Shown piece after piece: positions 1 through 8,584 of a DNA stretch of 64,000 nucleotides. The notes under the pieces are model-generated. The model saw nothing but the letters and a program-made list of their open reading frames with translations. It was not told the origin of the DNA and made no database searches. Origin of the DNA: Rhodococcus sp. OK519 (lineage in GTDB: Bacteria; Actinomycetota; Actinomycetes; Mycobacteriales; Mycobacteriaceae); NCBI RefSeq assembly GCF_003051005.1, contig NZ_QAOW01000009.1:186001-250000 (forward strand), read 5' to 3'. Every line of letters begins with the position of its first letter. Positions within the stretch are counted from its first letter, which is position 1. Made by a program: the position numbers and the translations under genes.

Positions 1-705
1 GAGCACCATCTTCGACAGCACCGCCCGATCCGACAGCCGCAGCACCGCGTCGACGAGTTCGACGACGTCGTTCACGGTGAGCATCGTGTCGGCGGGGATG
101 CGGTCCTTGGTCCACTCCGACATGTCGGTGTCGACGTAGCCCGGCGCGATCGCCGTCGCGGAGATGCCGCTGCCCGACTCCTCCGCGTTGAGCGTCTCGA
201 CGAGAGACAGCAGCGCGGCCTTGGTGGCCCCGTACACCGCGAGGTTCGCCTCGGCATACACGCCGGTGATCGACGACACCGCAACCACTTTCGCGCCGCG
301 CCCGGGGTTCTCCTCCGCGCCCTTGCGCAGCAGTGGGAGCGCACGCTGCAACAACGCGAACGGCGCCGTCAGGTTCACCGCGACGGTCTTGTCGAACCGG
401 CGCATCGGGAACTCCCCGATCGATCCGGCCGTACCTACTCCGGCGTTCAGGATCAGCGCGCGTAAGGATCCGAAGTGTTCCTCGTGGGCGGCCACAAGCG
501 CATGCGATGCTTCGGGATCGGCCATGTCGGCGGCCACCACGACGACGTCCGTCGCGCCGGCATCCCTCAACCCGGCCGCGACCTGGTCGAGCCGGGTCCG
601 GTCGCGGGCCGTGATCGTCAGCCCGTAGCCCCGCTCGGCGAGCCGACGGGCGATCCCCAGCCCGATTCCCCGTGACGCACCGGTGACCAGCGCACTGTCG
701 GTCAT
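1..705 (-). CDS. SDR-family oxidoreductase, 3' end outside window
   Basis: A short-chain dehydrogenase/reductase that should reduce or oxidise a carbonyl/hydroxyl group with NAD(P)H; the substrate cannot be read from sequence. The N-terminus MTDSALVTGASRGIG carries the Rossmann TGxxxGIG motif at about residues 9-15. An LNAG-type motif near residue 86 and a YGATK sequence (catalytic YxxxK) near residue 160 follow, then a PGYVDTDM segment typical of the family. The ATG at 705 overlaps the stop of the phosphotransferase gene (ATGA), so the two are translationally coupled in one operon with the acyl-CoA dehydrogenase. The last residues lie beyond position 1, so the C-terminus is unseen. This trio is common in actinobacterial acyl-CoA metabolism. 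Confidence 0.85.
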   Translation of the reverse strand, partial: MTDSALVTGASRGIGLGIARRLAERGYGLTITARDRTRLDQVAAGLRDAGATDVVVVAADMADPEASHALVAAHEEHFGSLRALILNAGVGTAGSIGEFPMRRFDKTVAVNLTAPFALLQRALPLLRKGAEENPGRGAKVVAVSSITGVYAEANLAVYGATKAALLSLVETLNAEESGSGISATAIAPGYVDTDMSEWTKDRIPADTMLTVNDVVELVDAVLRLSDRAVLSKMVL

Positions 706-1730
706 CGATGCCCCTCCACCGCAGCCAGTCCGGCAGCGACGAGCGGCGGTACCGCCTCGCACGCGTGCGCGAATCCCTCGCCCGTCGTGGCTCCGGCGCG
801 ATGTCGATGCGTGATGCCCTCGGCGATCACCGCGAGCTTGAAGTTGGCGAGACCCAGATAGAAGCCCCAATGGTCGAGGTTTCGGCCGGTCGCCGTCGAA
901 TACTGCTGCGCCATAGCGTCGGCCGACGGCAACCGTGCACTCGTCCACGCTGCTGGTTCACCGAGGATGACGTCGAGCGCGGGATGCCGGTAGACGCACA
1001 TCTGCGCGAGGTCGGCGAGCGGATCGCCGAGTGTGGACAGTTCCCAGTCCACCACGGCGAGCAGGCGGCCCGGGTCTTCGGCGGCGACAAGCGTGTTGTC
1101 GATCCGGTAGTCACCGTGAACGATTGCGGTCTGTGACTGCTCGGGGACCGAGTCCGCGAGTCGCGCATGCAACCGGTCCAGGTCGGGAAGCTCCCGGGTC
1201 TTGACCCGGTCCCACTGCCGCGCCCACAACTCCACCTGGCGTGTCAGGTAGCCGCCGGGGCGACCGAACGACTCGAGTCCCACCGCGCGATGGTCGACGG
1301 CGTGCAGCGCGGCGAGTACCCGCACCAGTTCACCTACGCACGAATCGATCTCGGAGCCGGTGAGCGTGTCGAGATCATCGACGGTGCGGATCACCCGACC
1401 GTCGACGAAGCCGGTGACCGCGAAGGGTGCACCCATCACCGCATCGTCTTCGCACAGCGCGATGGTGGGCGCCACGGGGACCGCCGATCCCTGCAGCGCT
1501 GCGCAGACCCGGAACTCGCGGGCGACATCGTGCGCCGACGGCGTCAGGCCCGCGGTCGGCGGCCGGCGCAGCACCCAGCGGGACGCGTCGTCGGACACCT
1601 CGAACGTGAGGTTCGACTTGCCGCCCGAGATCAGTCGGGCCCGCAGGTCCCCCGCCGTCGTCACCCCTCGATCGTCGAAGAAATGTTGCAGTGCAGCCAG
1701 ATCCAGACCGTCGAGTTCTGCAATCTTCAT
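702..1730 (-). CDS. APH-type phosphotransferase family protein (acyl-CoA dehydrogenase partner)
   Basis: A 342-residue protein of the aminoglycoside-phosphotransferase/choline-kinase fold. The Brenner-type catalytic motif is IVHGDYRIDN near residues 203-212, and the metal-binding DxD-like segment VVDWELSTLGDPLADLA follows near 227. Proteins of this size next to acyl-CoA dehydrogenases are usually annotated as ACAD10/11-like or FadE36-like kinases. In the human homologues they phosphorylate 4-hydroxy fatty acyl groups before dehydrogenation. It overlaps the dehydrogenase stop by ATGA, and its own stop overlaps the SDR start, so the three form one translationally coupled operon. A role in hydroxyacyl-CoA breakdown is an inference from this context; it need not act on antibiotics. 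Confidence 0.85.
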   Translation of the reverse strand: MKIAELDGLDLAALQHFFDDRGVTTAGDLRARLISGGKSNLTFEVSDDASRWVLRRPPTAGLTPSAHDVAREFRVCAALQGSAVPVAPTIALCEDDAVMGAPFAVTGFVDGRVIRTVDDLDTLTGSEIDSCVGELVRVLAALHAVDHRAVGLESFGRPGGYLTRQVELWARQWDRVKTRELPDLDRLHARLADSVPEQSQTAIVHGDYRIDNTLVAAEDPGRLLAVVDWELSTLGDPLADLAQMCVYRHPALDVILGEPAAWTSARLPSADAMAQQYSTATGRNLDHWGFYLGLANFKLAVIAEGITHRHRAGATTGEGFAHACEAVPPLVAAGLAAVEGHR

Positions 1731-2941
1731 GCCCGCCCCTCCTCGCGCGCGGCCCGTTTCGCCTTGCCGACGACGCGCTTCGCGAGCGCCCAGCGGTGCA
1801 CCTCGGACGGACCGTCGTACACCCGGAACGGGCGCACCTCACGGGACAGCCTGGCTAGCGGCAGATCACCGGACACGCCCATGCCACCGCACATCTGGAT
1901 GGACCGGTCGACGATCCGGAAGATCGCCTCCGACCCGAAAGCCTTGGCAATCGACGTCGAATCCGACGCGGCACCGCCCTGGTCGAGTTCCCAGCACGCG
2001 CGAGTGAGCAGTGCGCGCGTCGCGGCGATGTCGATCTCGTTGTCGGCGACCATCTTCTGGATCATGCCGAGGTCACCGAGCCGAGAACCGAAGCCGTCCC
2101 GGCGGGCGACGTAGTCGACGGCGACGTCGTGCCCACGACGCGCGGCGCCGAGCCAGCGCATCACATGCGTCATTCGGGCGGGACCGAGACGCACCTGCGC
2201 GTAGGCGAACCCCTCGTCGACCGCTCCGAGCACTGCGTCGTCGGGCACGAAGAGGTCCTCGAAGAACACCTCGCAGTGCCCACCGATCATCGCCCGGTCG
2301 AGGGTCTCGATGTGGCGGCCTACCCGGATGCCCGGCGACGCCGCGGGCGCGAGGAACATCGTCGCGCCGCCGCGGTCCCCCGGCACGCCGGACGTCCGGG
2401 CCATGACGATGAAGAATCCGGCACCGTCGGCCCCGGTGATGAACCACTTGTGGCCGTTGATCTTCCAACCGCCGGGCGCCTTCTCGGCCCGGGTGGTGAG
2501 AGCCGACGGATCGGATCCGGCACCGGGCGCGGGCTCGGTCATCGCGAAGGCCGAGCGCACCTCGCCGCGCGCGAGGGGCGCCAGGAACTGCTCCTTCTGC
2601 GCCGCGCTCGCGACATGTGCGAGCAGGTGCACGTTGCCCTCATCAGGGGCCGCGATGCCCAGCGCCGTCGGCCCGAACAGCGAGTACCCGGCGGCCTCGA
2701 ACACCGGAGACCGATCGCTCATGTTCAGGCCCAGGCCCCCGAACTCGACCGGCGCGTGCGGCGAGAGCAGTCCTCGCCCCTTCGCCTCGGCCTGCAGTTC
2801 GACCCGCAGGCCGTCCCCACCCGCGGCGGTGATGTCGCCACCGTGGGCATCCTCGGCCGCCAGGACCACGTCCTGCACGAACTCCCGGGTTCGTTCGACG
2901 AGTCCGACCACCTCGGGCGAATACGACAGGTCCACAGCCAC
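1727..2941 (-). CDS. acyl-CoA dehydrogenase family protein
   Basis: An FAD-dependent acyl-CoA dehydrogenase of about 404 residues in the ACAD10/11-like branch. Visible family features are the substrate/FAD segment FAMTEPAPGAGSDPS, the KWFITGADG block, and a C-terminal MCGGMGVSGDLPLARLSREVR. I place the start at the GTG at 2941 because GGAGGA sits 6 bases upstream (2948-2953). An ATG at 3001 would add 20 residues that run through the operator palindrome and resemble no family member. The following gene overlaps by ATGA. Together with the phosphotransferase and SDR it probably degrades an unusual (branched or hydroxylated) acyl-CoA. The upstream TetR gene is the likely regulator. Confidence 0.88.
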   Translation of the reverse strand: MAVDLSYSPEVVGLVERTREFVQDVVLAAEDAHGGDITAAGGDGLRVELQAEAKGRGLLSPHAPVEFGGLGLNMSDRSPVFEAAGYSLFGPTALGIAAPDEGNVHLLAHVASAAQKEQFLAPLARGEVRSAFAMTEPAPGAGSDPSALTTRAEKAPGGWKINGHKWFITGADGAGFFIVMARTSGVPGDRGGATMFLAPAASPGIRVGRHIETLDRAMIGGHCEVFFEDLFVPDDAVLGAVDEGFAYAQVRLGPARMTHVMRWLGAARRGHDVAVDYVARRDGFGSRLGDLGMIQKMVADNEIDIAATRALLTRACWELDQGGAASDSTSIAKAFGSEAIFRIVDRSIQMCGGMGVSGDLPLARLSREVRPFRVYDGPSEVHRWALAKRVVGKAKRAAREEGRA

Positions 2942-2962
2942 GCCAGATCCTCCATCCGCTTC

Positions 2963-2984
2963 ACCGACCGATCGATCGCTCGGT
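2963..2984. promoter_or_regulatory. 22-bp near-perfect palindrome, probable TetR operator
   Basis: Arms ACCGA and TCGGT flank the self-complementary core CGATCGATCG; only one base pair of the 22-bp palindrome is mismatched. It lies 22 bases upstream of the acyl-CoA dehydrogenase start and just downstream of the tetR stop, where it could control the operon separately from the regulator. Binding by the adjacent TetR protein is inferred. Confidence 0.6.
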
Positions 2985-3036
2985 AGCCATGACGGTGCCA
3001 CGGACCGTGCCGGAGGTCAAGGCTTACGTGCGGTGG

Positions 3037-3648
3037 TCAGTCGGCGCCGACGCTGCCGCGGGCGATCGCGAGATAGCGGTCGACCAGGGCGTCGGGACTC
3101 AGCGGGCCGTCGGGTCGGTACCAGCCGGCGACGGCGACACACATCGTCGTGACGGCCCGACTCGCGTCGCCCGGGTAGGACGTGCGGAACTCACCCGCAG
3201 CCGCGCCCTCCTGGACGATCGAGTCGAGAATCCGTTGCTGTTCGTCCCGCAATCCGACGAAGGCTTCCCGTGCCCGCGGCTCCATGCTGCGCATCTCGGT
3301 GGATGCGACGAATGCCTGCTCGCGCCGGAACATGTGGAACCGCAGCAACGATTCGACGACGGCGTCGAACTGCTCGCGGGGCGCCGGCCCAGCATCCGCG
3401 AGTGCCCGTCTGCTGCGGTCGAGCAGATCCACCATGCTCCCCTGCGTCAGAGCCACCAGCAGGGCCTGCTTCGACGGGTAGTGGTGGTAAAGACCGGGGA
3501 CCGACAGCCCTGCACGCGAGGCGATCTCGCGGATCGATGCGCCCTCGTAGCCGCGCTCCGCGAACAGGTCGAGCGCAGCCGCGAGCGGACCCGGCAGCGC
3601 GGCGTCGCCGTAGTGCCGCCACGAGCCGGGAACCGAGTCGGTAGTCAT
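3037..3648 (-). CDS. TetR-family transcriptional regulator
   Basis: A 203-residue one-domain repressor. The N-terminal helix-turn-helix occupies about residues 25-70, with ERGYEGASIREIASRAGLS followed by the family signature LYHHYPSKQALL. The remainder is the variable ligand-binding half. It is the first gene of the minus-strand group tetR, acyl-CoA dehydrogenase, phosphotransferase, SDR, separated from the dehydrogenase by 95 bases that contain a strong palindrome. In related systems such regulators sense acyl-CoA thioesters. That ligand is an inference from the neighbours. Confidence 0.88.
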   Translation of the reverse strand: MTTDSVPGSWRHYGDAALPGPLAAALDLFAERGYEGASIREIASRAGLSVPGLYHHYPSKQALLVALTQGSMVDLLDRSRRALADAGPAPREQFDAVVESLLRFHMFRREQAFVASTEMRSMEPRAREAFVGLRDEQQRILDSIVQEGAAAGEFRTSYPGDASRAVTTMCVAVAGWYRPDGPLSPDALVDRYLAIARGSVGAD

Positions 3649-3730
3649 GTCTACACCGTATGCGCCGCGGAACCGTTCTTCGCGAGGTGCCGGGCGAAGG
3701 TGGGCGAAGGCAGGTTGGTCAGTACGTCGC

Positions 3731-5413
3731 CTACCTCTCGATGGGCTTCGCGATCTCCCGCATCAGCAGGTCGGTCATCTTCAACGCCCGGTCGCCGCCG
3801 TCCGCGTCCGCGACGAAGACCGCGAAGGCGAGGTCGCCACGCGATCCGAAGAACCAACGGTCCGAGTCGTTACCGGAGGCCACACCCATGAGGTCGGGGT
3901 ACCCCTTGAGGAACGACGCGGAGCCCTTCTGGACGTTGTCGCGCATCGTGTTCCGCAACTGGTCGGTGACGGCCGCCGGGAGCGGACCCTCGACGTCCTT
4001 CGCGGTTGCCTGCTGTCCCTCGACGATCATCGGCATCGGGGCGCTGCCCCGGGCGACGGAGGCCGCGACCATCGCGAGACCGAACGGGCTCACCTGCGGG
4101 TCCGCACCGTGCTTCGACTTCATCACCTGATCGACGCCGGACTGCGACGCTGTCAGCACCGCGGTTTCCGGCTCCAGTCCCGGCATCTCGTAGTCGAGCC
4201 CGATGCCGAGCTGCCGGCCCGCCCGCTCGAGGTCGTCGTCGCTCACATCCTTGGGGTCGACTCCGGCCTGCGCGGCGGCGGCGGTACGCACGAGGTCCAG
4301 CGAGTTGCCGGCCGGGTACAGCCCACTGAACACGATGGGGCCTTGGTCGATCGCCTGATTGTTCTGTGCGGCGGCCACGACGGCACCGGTCGACGGACGG
4401 ACCGCGACGATCACCGACGGCGTGCCGACACTGACCACCGCGTTCTCGGCGGCCAGTTGCAGCCCCGAGTCGAGAGTGGCCTTGATGTCGGGTCCGGGCG
4501 GCCCCTGATAGCCCACCTGCTGCTGCGCCGCACCGTCGGGATCGAAGATGTTGACGGCCCAGCCCGCGGTGGCATCGCGGTTCGCCTGCCACACCTTGCG
4601 CAGCGGGTCCAGCAAGGGGGTGACGATCCGTCGGTCCGTCGTGATCAGCTTGGGCTGCTTGTCCACGATGACTCCCGGAATACCCGAGAGGCCCTTCTCG
4701 AGGTACTGGAAGTCCTGGTCACGCAGCAACACTGCGACGACGCGCTGGCCGGGCTTGGCTGCCATGTCCTTCCGCATCGAGTCCCCGGTGATGAGTGGAG
4801 CAACGGGTTCGAGTGCCTTCGCGAGCCGATCGGTAGTGGCGACCTGATCGGGCATCGACGCCGGGTCCAGAGTGATTGCGTTGATCGTCTGCTCCGCCAT
4901 CAGGGGGTTACCGGCGCCGTCGAACACGCGCGGCGGGGCGGCATCGGTGCGCTCGTAGTGCACTGTGCGTCCGTGTCCGAGCGCAGGAGCGAGCAGGGTG
5001 GGATCCCACGAGATGCGCCATCCGACGGCGAGCTTCTTCACGCCCCCGTCGACGAAGTAGCTCCAGTCCTTGCCCTCACCGAAGTTCCACGACGCGTCGA
5101 CGGTGAAGAAACCGGAGTCGCCGTTGAGTTCCATGAACTGGGCCACCGTCCACGTCGAGTCCTTCGCGTCGAGCCCGTCGAACATCTGCTGGATGGACTC
5201 CTCGGCAGCGTTCGGGTACGACGTGAGCTCGGCCGCGGCCTCGGCATCGCGATCGTTGAGGGCACGGACGAATCCACTGACGACCGACTGCGCGCTCGCG
5301 TCGGGCTTGTCCCCCACACAGGACACGAGCGCGACGGCCAGGACGGCTACTACGCCGAGCGGCAGGGCGATCGCACAGCTACGCCGGACGCGGGGCGAGG
5401 CTCGGAAACCCAT
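3731..5413 (-). CDS. degenerate penicillin-binding-protein-like lipoprotein (no transpeptidase motifs)
   Basis: A 560-residue secreted lipoprotein; the signal peptide ends in a VALVSC lipobox. It is clearly homologous over its length to the neighbouring penicillin-binding protein: both have the NTF2-like N-terminal domain (GEGKDW/GEGKQW), a PBP-dimerisation-like region and a transpeptidase fold (RPSTGAV; SPFGxAxVAAS; GDLAFAVFVA). The active-site elements are gone. SxxK is replaced by NSLD, the stretch carrying SxN is deleted (about 45 residues), and KTG reads VAS. It should therefore not acylate with peptidoglycan or beta-lactam. A scaffold, regulatory or decoy role is inferred. The start at 5413 is chosen because GGGAGGA lies 8 bases upstream; an upstream in-frame ATG at 5452 would spoil the signal peptide. 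Confidence 0.8.
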   Translation of the reverse strand: MGFRASPRVRRSCAIALPLGVVAVLAVALVSCVGDKPDASAQSVVSGFVRALNDRDAEAAAELTSYPNAAEESIQQMFDGLDAKDSTWTVAQFMELNGDSGFFTVDASWNFGEGKDWSYFVDGGVKKLAVGWRISWDPTLLAPALGHGRTVHYERTDAAPPRVFDGAGNPLMAEQTINAITLDPASMPDQVATTDRLAKALEPVAPLITGDSMRKDMAAKPGQRVVAVLLRDQDFQYLEKGLSGIPGVIVDKQPKLITTDRRIVTPLLDPLRKVWQANRDATAGWAVNIFDPDGAAQQQVGYQGPPGPDIKATLDSGLQLAAENAVVSVGTPSVIVAVRPSTGAVVAAAQNNQAIDQGPIVFSGLYPAGNSLDLVRTAAAAQAGVDPKDVSDDDLERAGRQLGIGLDYEMPGLEPETAVLTASQSGVDQVMKSKHGADPQVSPFGLAMVAASVARGSAPMPMIVEGQQATAKDVEGPLPAAVTDQLRNTMRDNVQKGSASFLKGYPDLMGVASGNDSDRWFFGSRGDLAFAVFVADADGGDRALKMTDLLMREIAKPIER

Positions 5414-5544
5414 GGTCACAATCCTCCCGATTGTCACATCAGCAACAAGCACGGATCGCGTACGAAGGGGTCACGATTGCGCCACTGGCGCTCGGTGCCG
5501 ATACCCACTCGTTACTTCCGCGCCGCGTCGGGAGCGACGTGGGA

Positions 5545-7281
5545 CTACCGGAGGAACCGACCGGCAGCTTCCAGCGCGGGACCCGAACTATCTGCTCCCG
5601 CAACGAAAACCGCGAAAGCGAGATCACCGTTCATACCCACGAACCAACCGTGTGGGCGTGTGCCATCACCGTACTCCGCAGTGCCTGTCTTGCCCTCGAG
5701 GTTTTGTATATCGGCGAGAATCCTGGCGGTCCCGTCCGTGACCGTCTCGCGCATCATCGAACGCAGCGCCGCATCGACGTCGGCGGGGGTGGCGTCGACG
5801 GTGCGATCGGCGACGCCCGGCTTGCCGACGATCATGGTCGGCGCCGGCGTCGACCCGTTCGCGATGGAGGCCGCGACGAGGGCCATCCCGAACGGCGACG
5901 CGGTCACCTCGCCCTGCCCGATCGCCGACTCGACCCGTTCGGCCGGCGACTCTGCCGAGGGCACCGAGCCCGTGACGGTCGTGAGCCCCGGCGTCATGTA
6001 GTCGACGCCCAGACCGAACTGGAGCGCGGCCTGTTGCAGCGCGTCCGGCGGCAGCGAGACGGCCAGCCGACCCATCGTCGTGTTGCACGAGTGCGCGAAC
6101 GCCGAGTGCAACGGCACGGAACCGAGATCGAAGTTGTCGTCGTTGGGGATCTGGCGCCCCTCGATGTTCTCGGTGCCCGGACACGGCAACACGGTGTCCG
6201 GGGTGACCTCTCCGTCCTGCAGCGCCGCCGACGTGGTGACGGTCTTGAACGTCGAACCCGGCGGGTACAGGCCGGTGAGCGCGACCGCACCCTGCGCGTC
6301 GGCGGGCGCGTTCTGCGCCACCGCCAGCACGGCGCCCGTCGACGGCCGCAGTGCGACGATCGCGGCGGGTTGCGGCACACTCGCGAGCGCGTCCTCGGCC
6401 TTCGTCTGCAACCGCAGATCCAGCGTGGTGTCGACGTCCGGGACCGTGGCCGCGTCCTGCCCGGCCAGACGACGGGTCGTTCCGTCCGCGTTCACCATCT
6501 GCACGGCCCATCCGGCCGCGGCGTCCTGCTGCTCCTGCCACACGGTGGTCAGATCGGCGAGCACCGGAGACGACAGCGCGCGATCGACCGTCAGCAGTCG
6601 CGTCTGCTCGACCAGTTCGACACCCGGGATCGCCGCGAGTTGAGCTCGGACGGGCGCAATGTCCGCTTCGCGCAGGGTGATTGCATTGACAGGTTTGCCG
6701 TCGGACTTCGCGAGTTCCGCGCGCAACGACTCGGCCGTGACGGTGGGGGCGATCGGCGTCAGCAGTCCGGCCAGCGCCGAGGTGTCCGCCGGCGGTTGCA
6801 TGTTCACCAGTGTGACCACCTGCTGCGTCATGATCGGTTGCCCGTCGCTCGCGACAACCTCGGCCGGCGTTCCCGACGTCGGGGTGAACCGGACGGTGGA
6901 GCCGGCGCCCAGGCCGGGGGCCAACAGCGCGGGATCCCACGCGATCACATCGCCCGCGACTCGCCCCTCGGTGGAGTACTGCCACTGCTTGCCCTCCCCG
7001 AAACTCCAGTCGGCGGCGAGCGTGAACGCATCGCCGTTCTCGGACACCGTGAACGAACGTCCCTGGGCGTCGAGACCGTCGAGCATCGCCGTGATGGCCT
7101 TCGACGCCGCTGCGGGGTCGCTGGTCAGATCGGCGGCCGCCTGCACGTCGCCGCTCGCGAGCGCGTCGGCGAATCGCTGCTCGGGAGAGGGTTCGGAACC
7201 GCCGCACCCGGACAGGACGAGGGCGGAAGCCACGGCCAGAGCGGTCGCGGTGGTGCGGGGGCCGAGTCGCGAGACAGACAT
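5545..7281 (-). CDS. penicillin-binding transpeptidase lipoprotein (NTF2-like N-terminal domain)
   Basis: A 578-residue class B-like penicillin-binding protein that should cross-link peptidoglycan on the outer face of the membrane. The signal peptide ends with the lipobox LSGC (Cys26). An NTF2-like/MecA-N-type domain spans about residues 30-130, then a dimerisation domain, then the transpeptidase domain. Its three motifs are intact: STFK with Ser343 and Lys346, SCN at 398-400, and KTG in EGKTGTAEYG. The architecture matches the mycobacterial penicillin-binding lipoprotein Rv2864c. The degenerate paralogue follows after 131 bases on the same strand, suggesting a tandem duplication and probable cotranscription. 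Confidence 0.9.
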   Translation of the reverse strand: MSVSRLGPRTTATALAVASALVLSGCGGSEPSPEQRFADALASGDVQAAADLTSDPAAASKAITAMLDGLDAQGRSFTVSENGDAFTLAADWSFGEGKQWQYSTEGRVAGDVIAWDPALLAPGLGAGSTVRFTPTSGTPAEVVASDGQPIMTQQVVTLVNMQPPADTSALAGLLTPIAPTVTAESLRAELAKSDGKPVNAITLREADIAPVRAQLAAIPGVELVEQTRLLTVDRALSSPVLADLTTVWQEQQDAAAGWAVQMVNADGTTRRLAGQDAATVPDVDTTLDLRLQTKAEDALASVPQPAAIVALRPSTGAVLAVAQNAPADAQGAVALTGLYPPGSTFKTVTTSAALQDGEVTPDTVLPCPGTENIEGRQIPNDDNFDLGSVPLHSAFAHSCNTTMGRLAVSLPPDALQQAALQFGLGVDYMTPGLTTVTGSVPSAESPAERVESAIGQGEVTASPFGMALVAASIANGSTPAPTMIVGKPGVADRTVDATPADVDAALRSMMRETVTDGTARILADIQNLEGKTGTAEYGDGTRPHGWFVGMNGDLAFAVFVAGADSSGPALEAAGRFLR

Positions 7282-7340
7282 GGTCCCGATGATGCCCGAG
7301 AAACAGACCCCGTGGACGGTGGCGCCGCCGTTCGAACGGA

Positions 7341-7371
7341 GTAATCATGTAATCAGTGCAGTAAGCATTAC
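7341..7371. promoter_or_regulatory. TAATCA-type repeat cluster in divergent promoter region
   Basis: Between the divergent PBP gene and the ribbon-helix-helix-like gene there are two TAATCA repeats 8 bases apart and a related TAAGCA. The whole is bounded by GTAAT at 7341 and ATTAC at 7367-7371. It is an AT-rich island in GC-rich DNA and a plausible operator/-10 region. Autoregulation by the downstream protein is a guess. Confidence 0.4.
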
Positions 7372-7396
7372 CCGATCGGCTCGAAGGAGGACGATC

Positions 7397-7972
7397 ATGG
7401 GAAGGGCACACGGCCACGGCGGATTCGGACCCGGTGGCCGCAGATTCGGAAGACCCGGAGGCTGGCAACAGGCCGACGCACCGGATGCGTCGGACGCCCC
7501 GGATTGGTTTGCGGGACGGCTACCCGACGACTGGTTCACCGGCCCCGCCACCGTCGAGGTGGATCGCGAGGAGATCGTCGTGTTCGGCGAACTCCCCGCC
7601 GACGAGACGGAGGACTCCACAGCGGCCGAGGACGGCCGCGTCGCTCGCTTCCGGGAATCGACCCGGCCGGCGCGCATGCAGATCGCGGACGAGGCCGAGG
7701 CCCGCTACGGGCGCAAGGTCGCGTGGGGAGTCACGATCGGTGATCGGCGAATCCTGTTCACGCACCTCGCTGTTCCGGTGATGACGCGGCTACGCCAGCC
7801 GGAGCGCAAGGTGCTCGACACGCTCGTCGACGCCGGCGTCGCGCGCTCCCGGTCCGACGCGCTGGCGTGGACGGTCAAGCTCGCCGGGCAGCACGCGCAG
7901 GAGTGGCTCGCCGAATTACGGGAGGCGATGCGCAAGGTCGACGACCTCAGATCGGAGGGACCGCAGATCTAG
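7397..7972 (+). CDS. conserved actinobacterial protein with ribbon-helix-helix-like C-terminus
   Basis: A 191-residue soluble protein I do not recognise by name. It starts with a glycine/arginine/histidine-rich tract (first 25 residues), followed by an acidic, proline-containing linker. A basic central region then contains YGRKVAWGVTIGDRRILFTH. The C-terminal 60 residues (RKVLDTLVDAGVARSRSDALAWTVKL) look like a ribbon-helix-helix unit, the fold of MetJ/Arc-type repressors and many antitoxins. The start is set by AAGGAGG at 7384-7390, 6 bases before the ATG. It stands alone between divergent and convergent neighbours with repeated TAATCA elements upstream. A small DNA-binding or stress-response regulator is possible; function unknown. 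Confidence 0.75.
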   Translation: MGRAHGHGGFGPGGRRFGRPGGWQQADAPDASDAPDWFAGRLPDDWFTGPATVEVDREEIVVFGELPADETEDSTAAEDGRVARFRESTRPARMQIADEAEARYGRKVAWGVTIGDRRILFTHLAVPVMTRLRQPERKVLDTLVDAGVARSRSDALAWTVKLAGQHAQEWLAELREAMRKVDDLRSEGPQI

Positions 7973-7980
7973 TGGAGCAC

Positions 7981-8472
7981 TCAGAGCGCGACCTCGTTCA
8001 GACGTCCGGTCGCGACGTCGAACACGAAGCCGCGCAACGACTGCGTGAGCGTCACGAAGGGACTGGCATCGATCCGGCGCAGCGACTGCCGCACATCCTC
8101 CTCGAGGTCGGGGAAGGACTCGGCCGACCAGTTCGGCTTGATGCCGGTCTCGTTCTGGATGTCGCGCTTGAATGCGTCGTCGGTGAACGTGAGCATTCCG
8201 CAATCGGTGTGGTGGATCAGGATGATCTCGCGCGTTCCGAGGAGGCGCTGACTGATCGCGAGCGATCGGATCTCGTCGTCGGTGACAACCCCGCCCGCGT
8301 TGCGGATCACGTGTGACTCCCCCGCACCCAGGCCGAGGATCCCGTACACGTCAAGGCGCGCGTCCATGCACGCGAGGACGGCGACGTGCTTGCTCGGCGG
8401 CAGCGGCAGCGGGCCGGTGAACGTCTCGGCGTAGCGCTTGTTGTTCTCGAGGTATTCGTCGGTGACCGTCAT
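7981..8472 (-). CDS. beta-class carbonic anhydrase
   Basis: A 163-residue cytosolic zinc enzyme that hydrates CO2 to bicarbonate. The zinc ligands are in CMDAR (Cys and the Asp/Arg dyad) and in HHTDCG (His and Cys), with the usual HVIRNAGG block between them. The length matches the short mycobacterial-type beta enzymes (Rv1284-like). The ATG at 8472 has GGGAGA 6 bases upstream, which fixes the start. Longer in-frame readings further upstream are accidental antisense coding to the ABC-F gene. It converges on the preceding gene with only 8 bases between the stops and diverges from the ABC-F gene. Confidence 0.92.
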   Translation of the reverse strand: MTVTDEYLENNKRYAETFTGPLPLPPSKHVAVLACMDARLDVYGILGLGAGESHVIRNAGGVVTDDEIRSLAISQRLLGTREIILIHHTDCGMLTFTDDAFKRDIQNETGIKPNWSAESFPDLEEDVRQSLRRIDASPFVTLTQSLRGFVFDVATGRLNEVAL

Positions 8473-8563
8473 CGGCGTCTCCCGGGTTGCTGGGGGGTCG
8501 AGCAGGGGTCGAGTACCCGCACACGTCCTCCATGATCGTCGCGCCCGCCCGCCCGCGGAACCC

Positions 8564-8584
8564 TTCCGCTCGCTTCGAGCGGAA
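8564..8584. other. perfect 9-bp stem-loop in the ABC-F leader region
   Basis: TTCCGCTCG and CGAGCGGAA are perfect complements around a CTT loop. The element lies in the 273-base divergent region between the carbonic anhydrase and ABC-F genes, with no T-run after it. It could be an operator or a leader hairpin of the ABC-F transcript; no function can be shown from sequence alone. Confidence 0.45.

Noticed and set aside
2939-2941. Possible frameshift at the start of the acyl-CoA dehydrogenase
   Set aside because: A GTG start with a proper ribosome site explains the N-terminus without any error.
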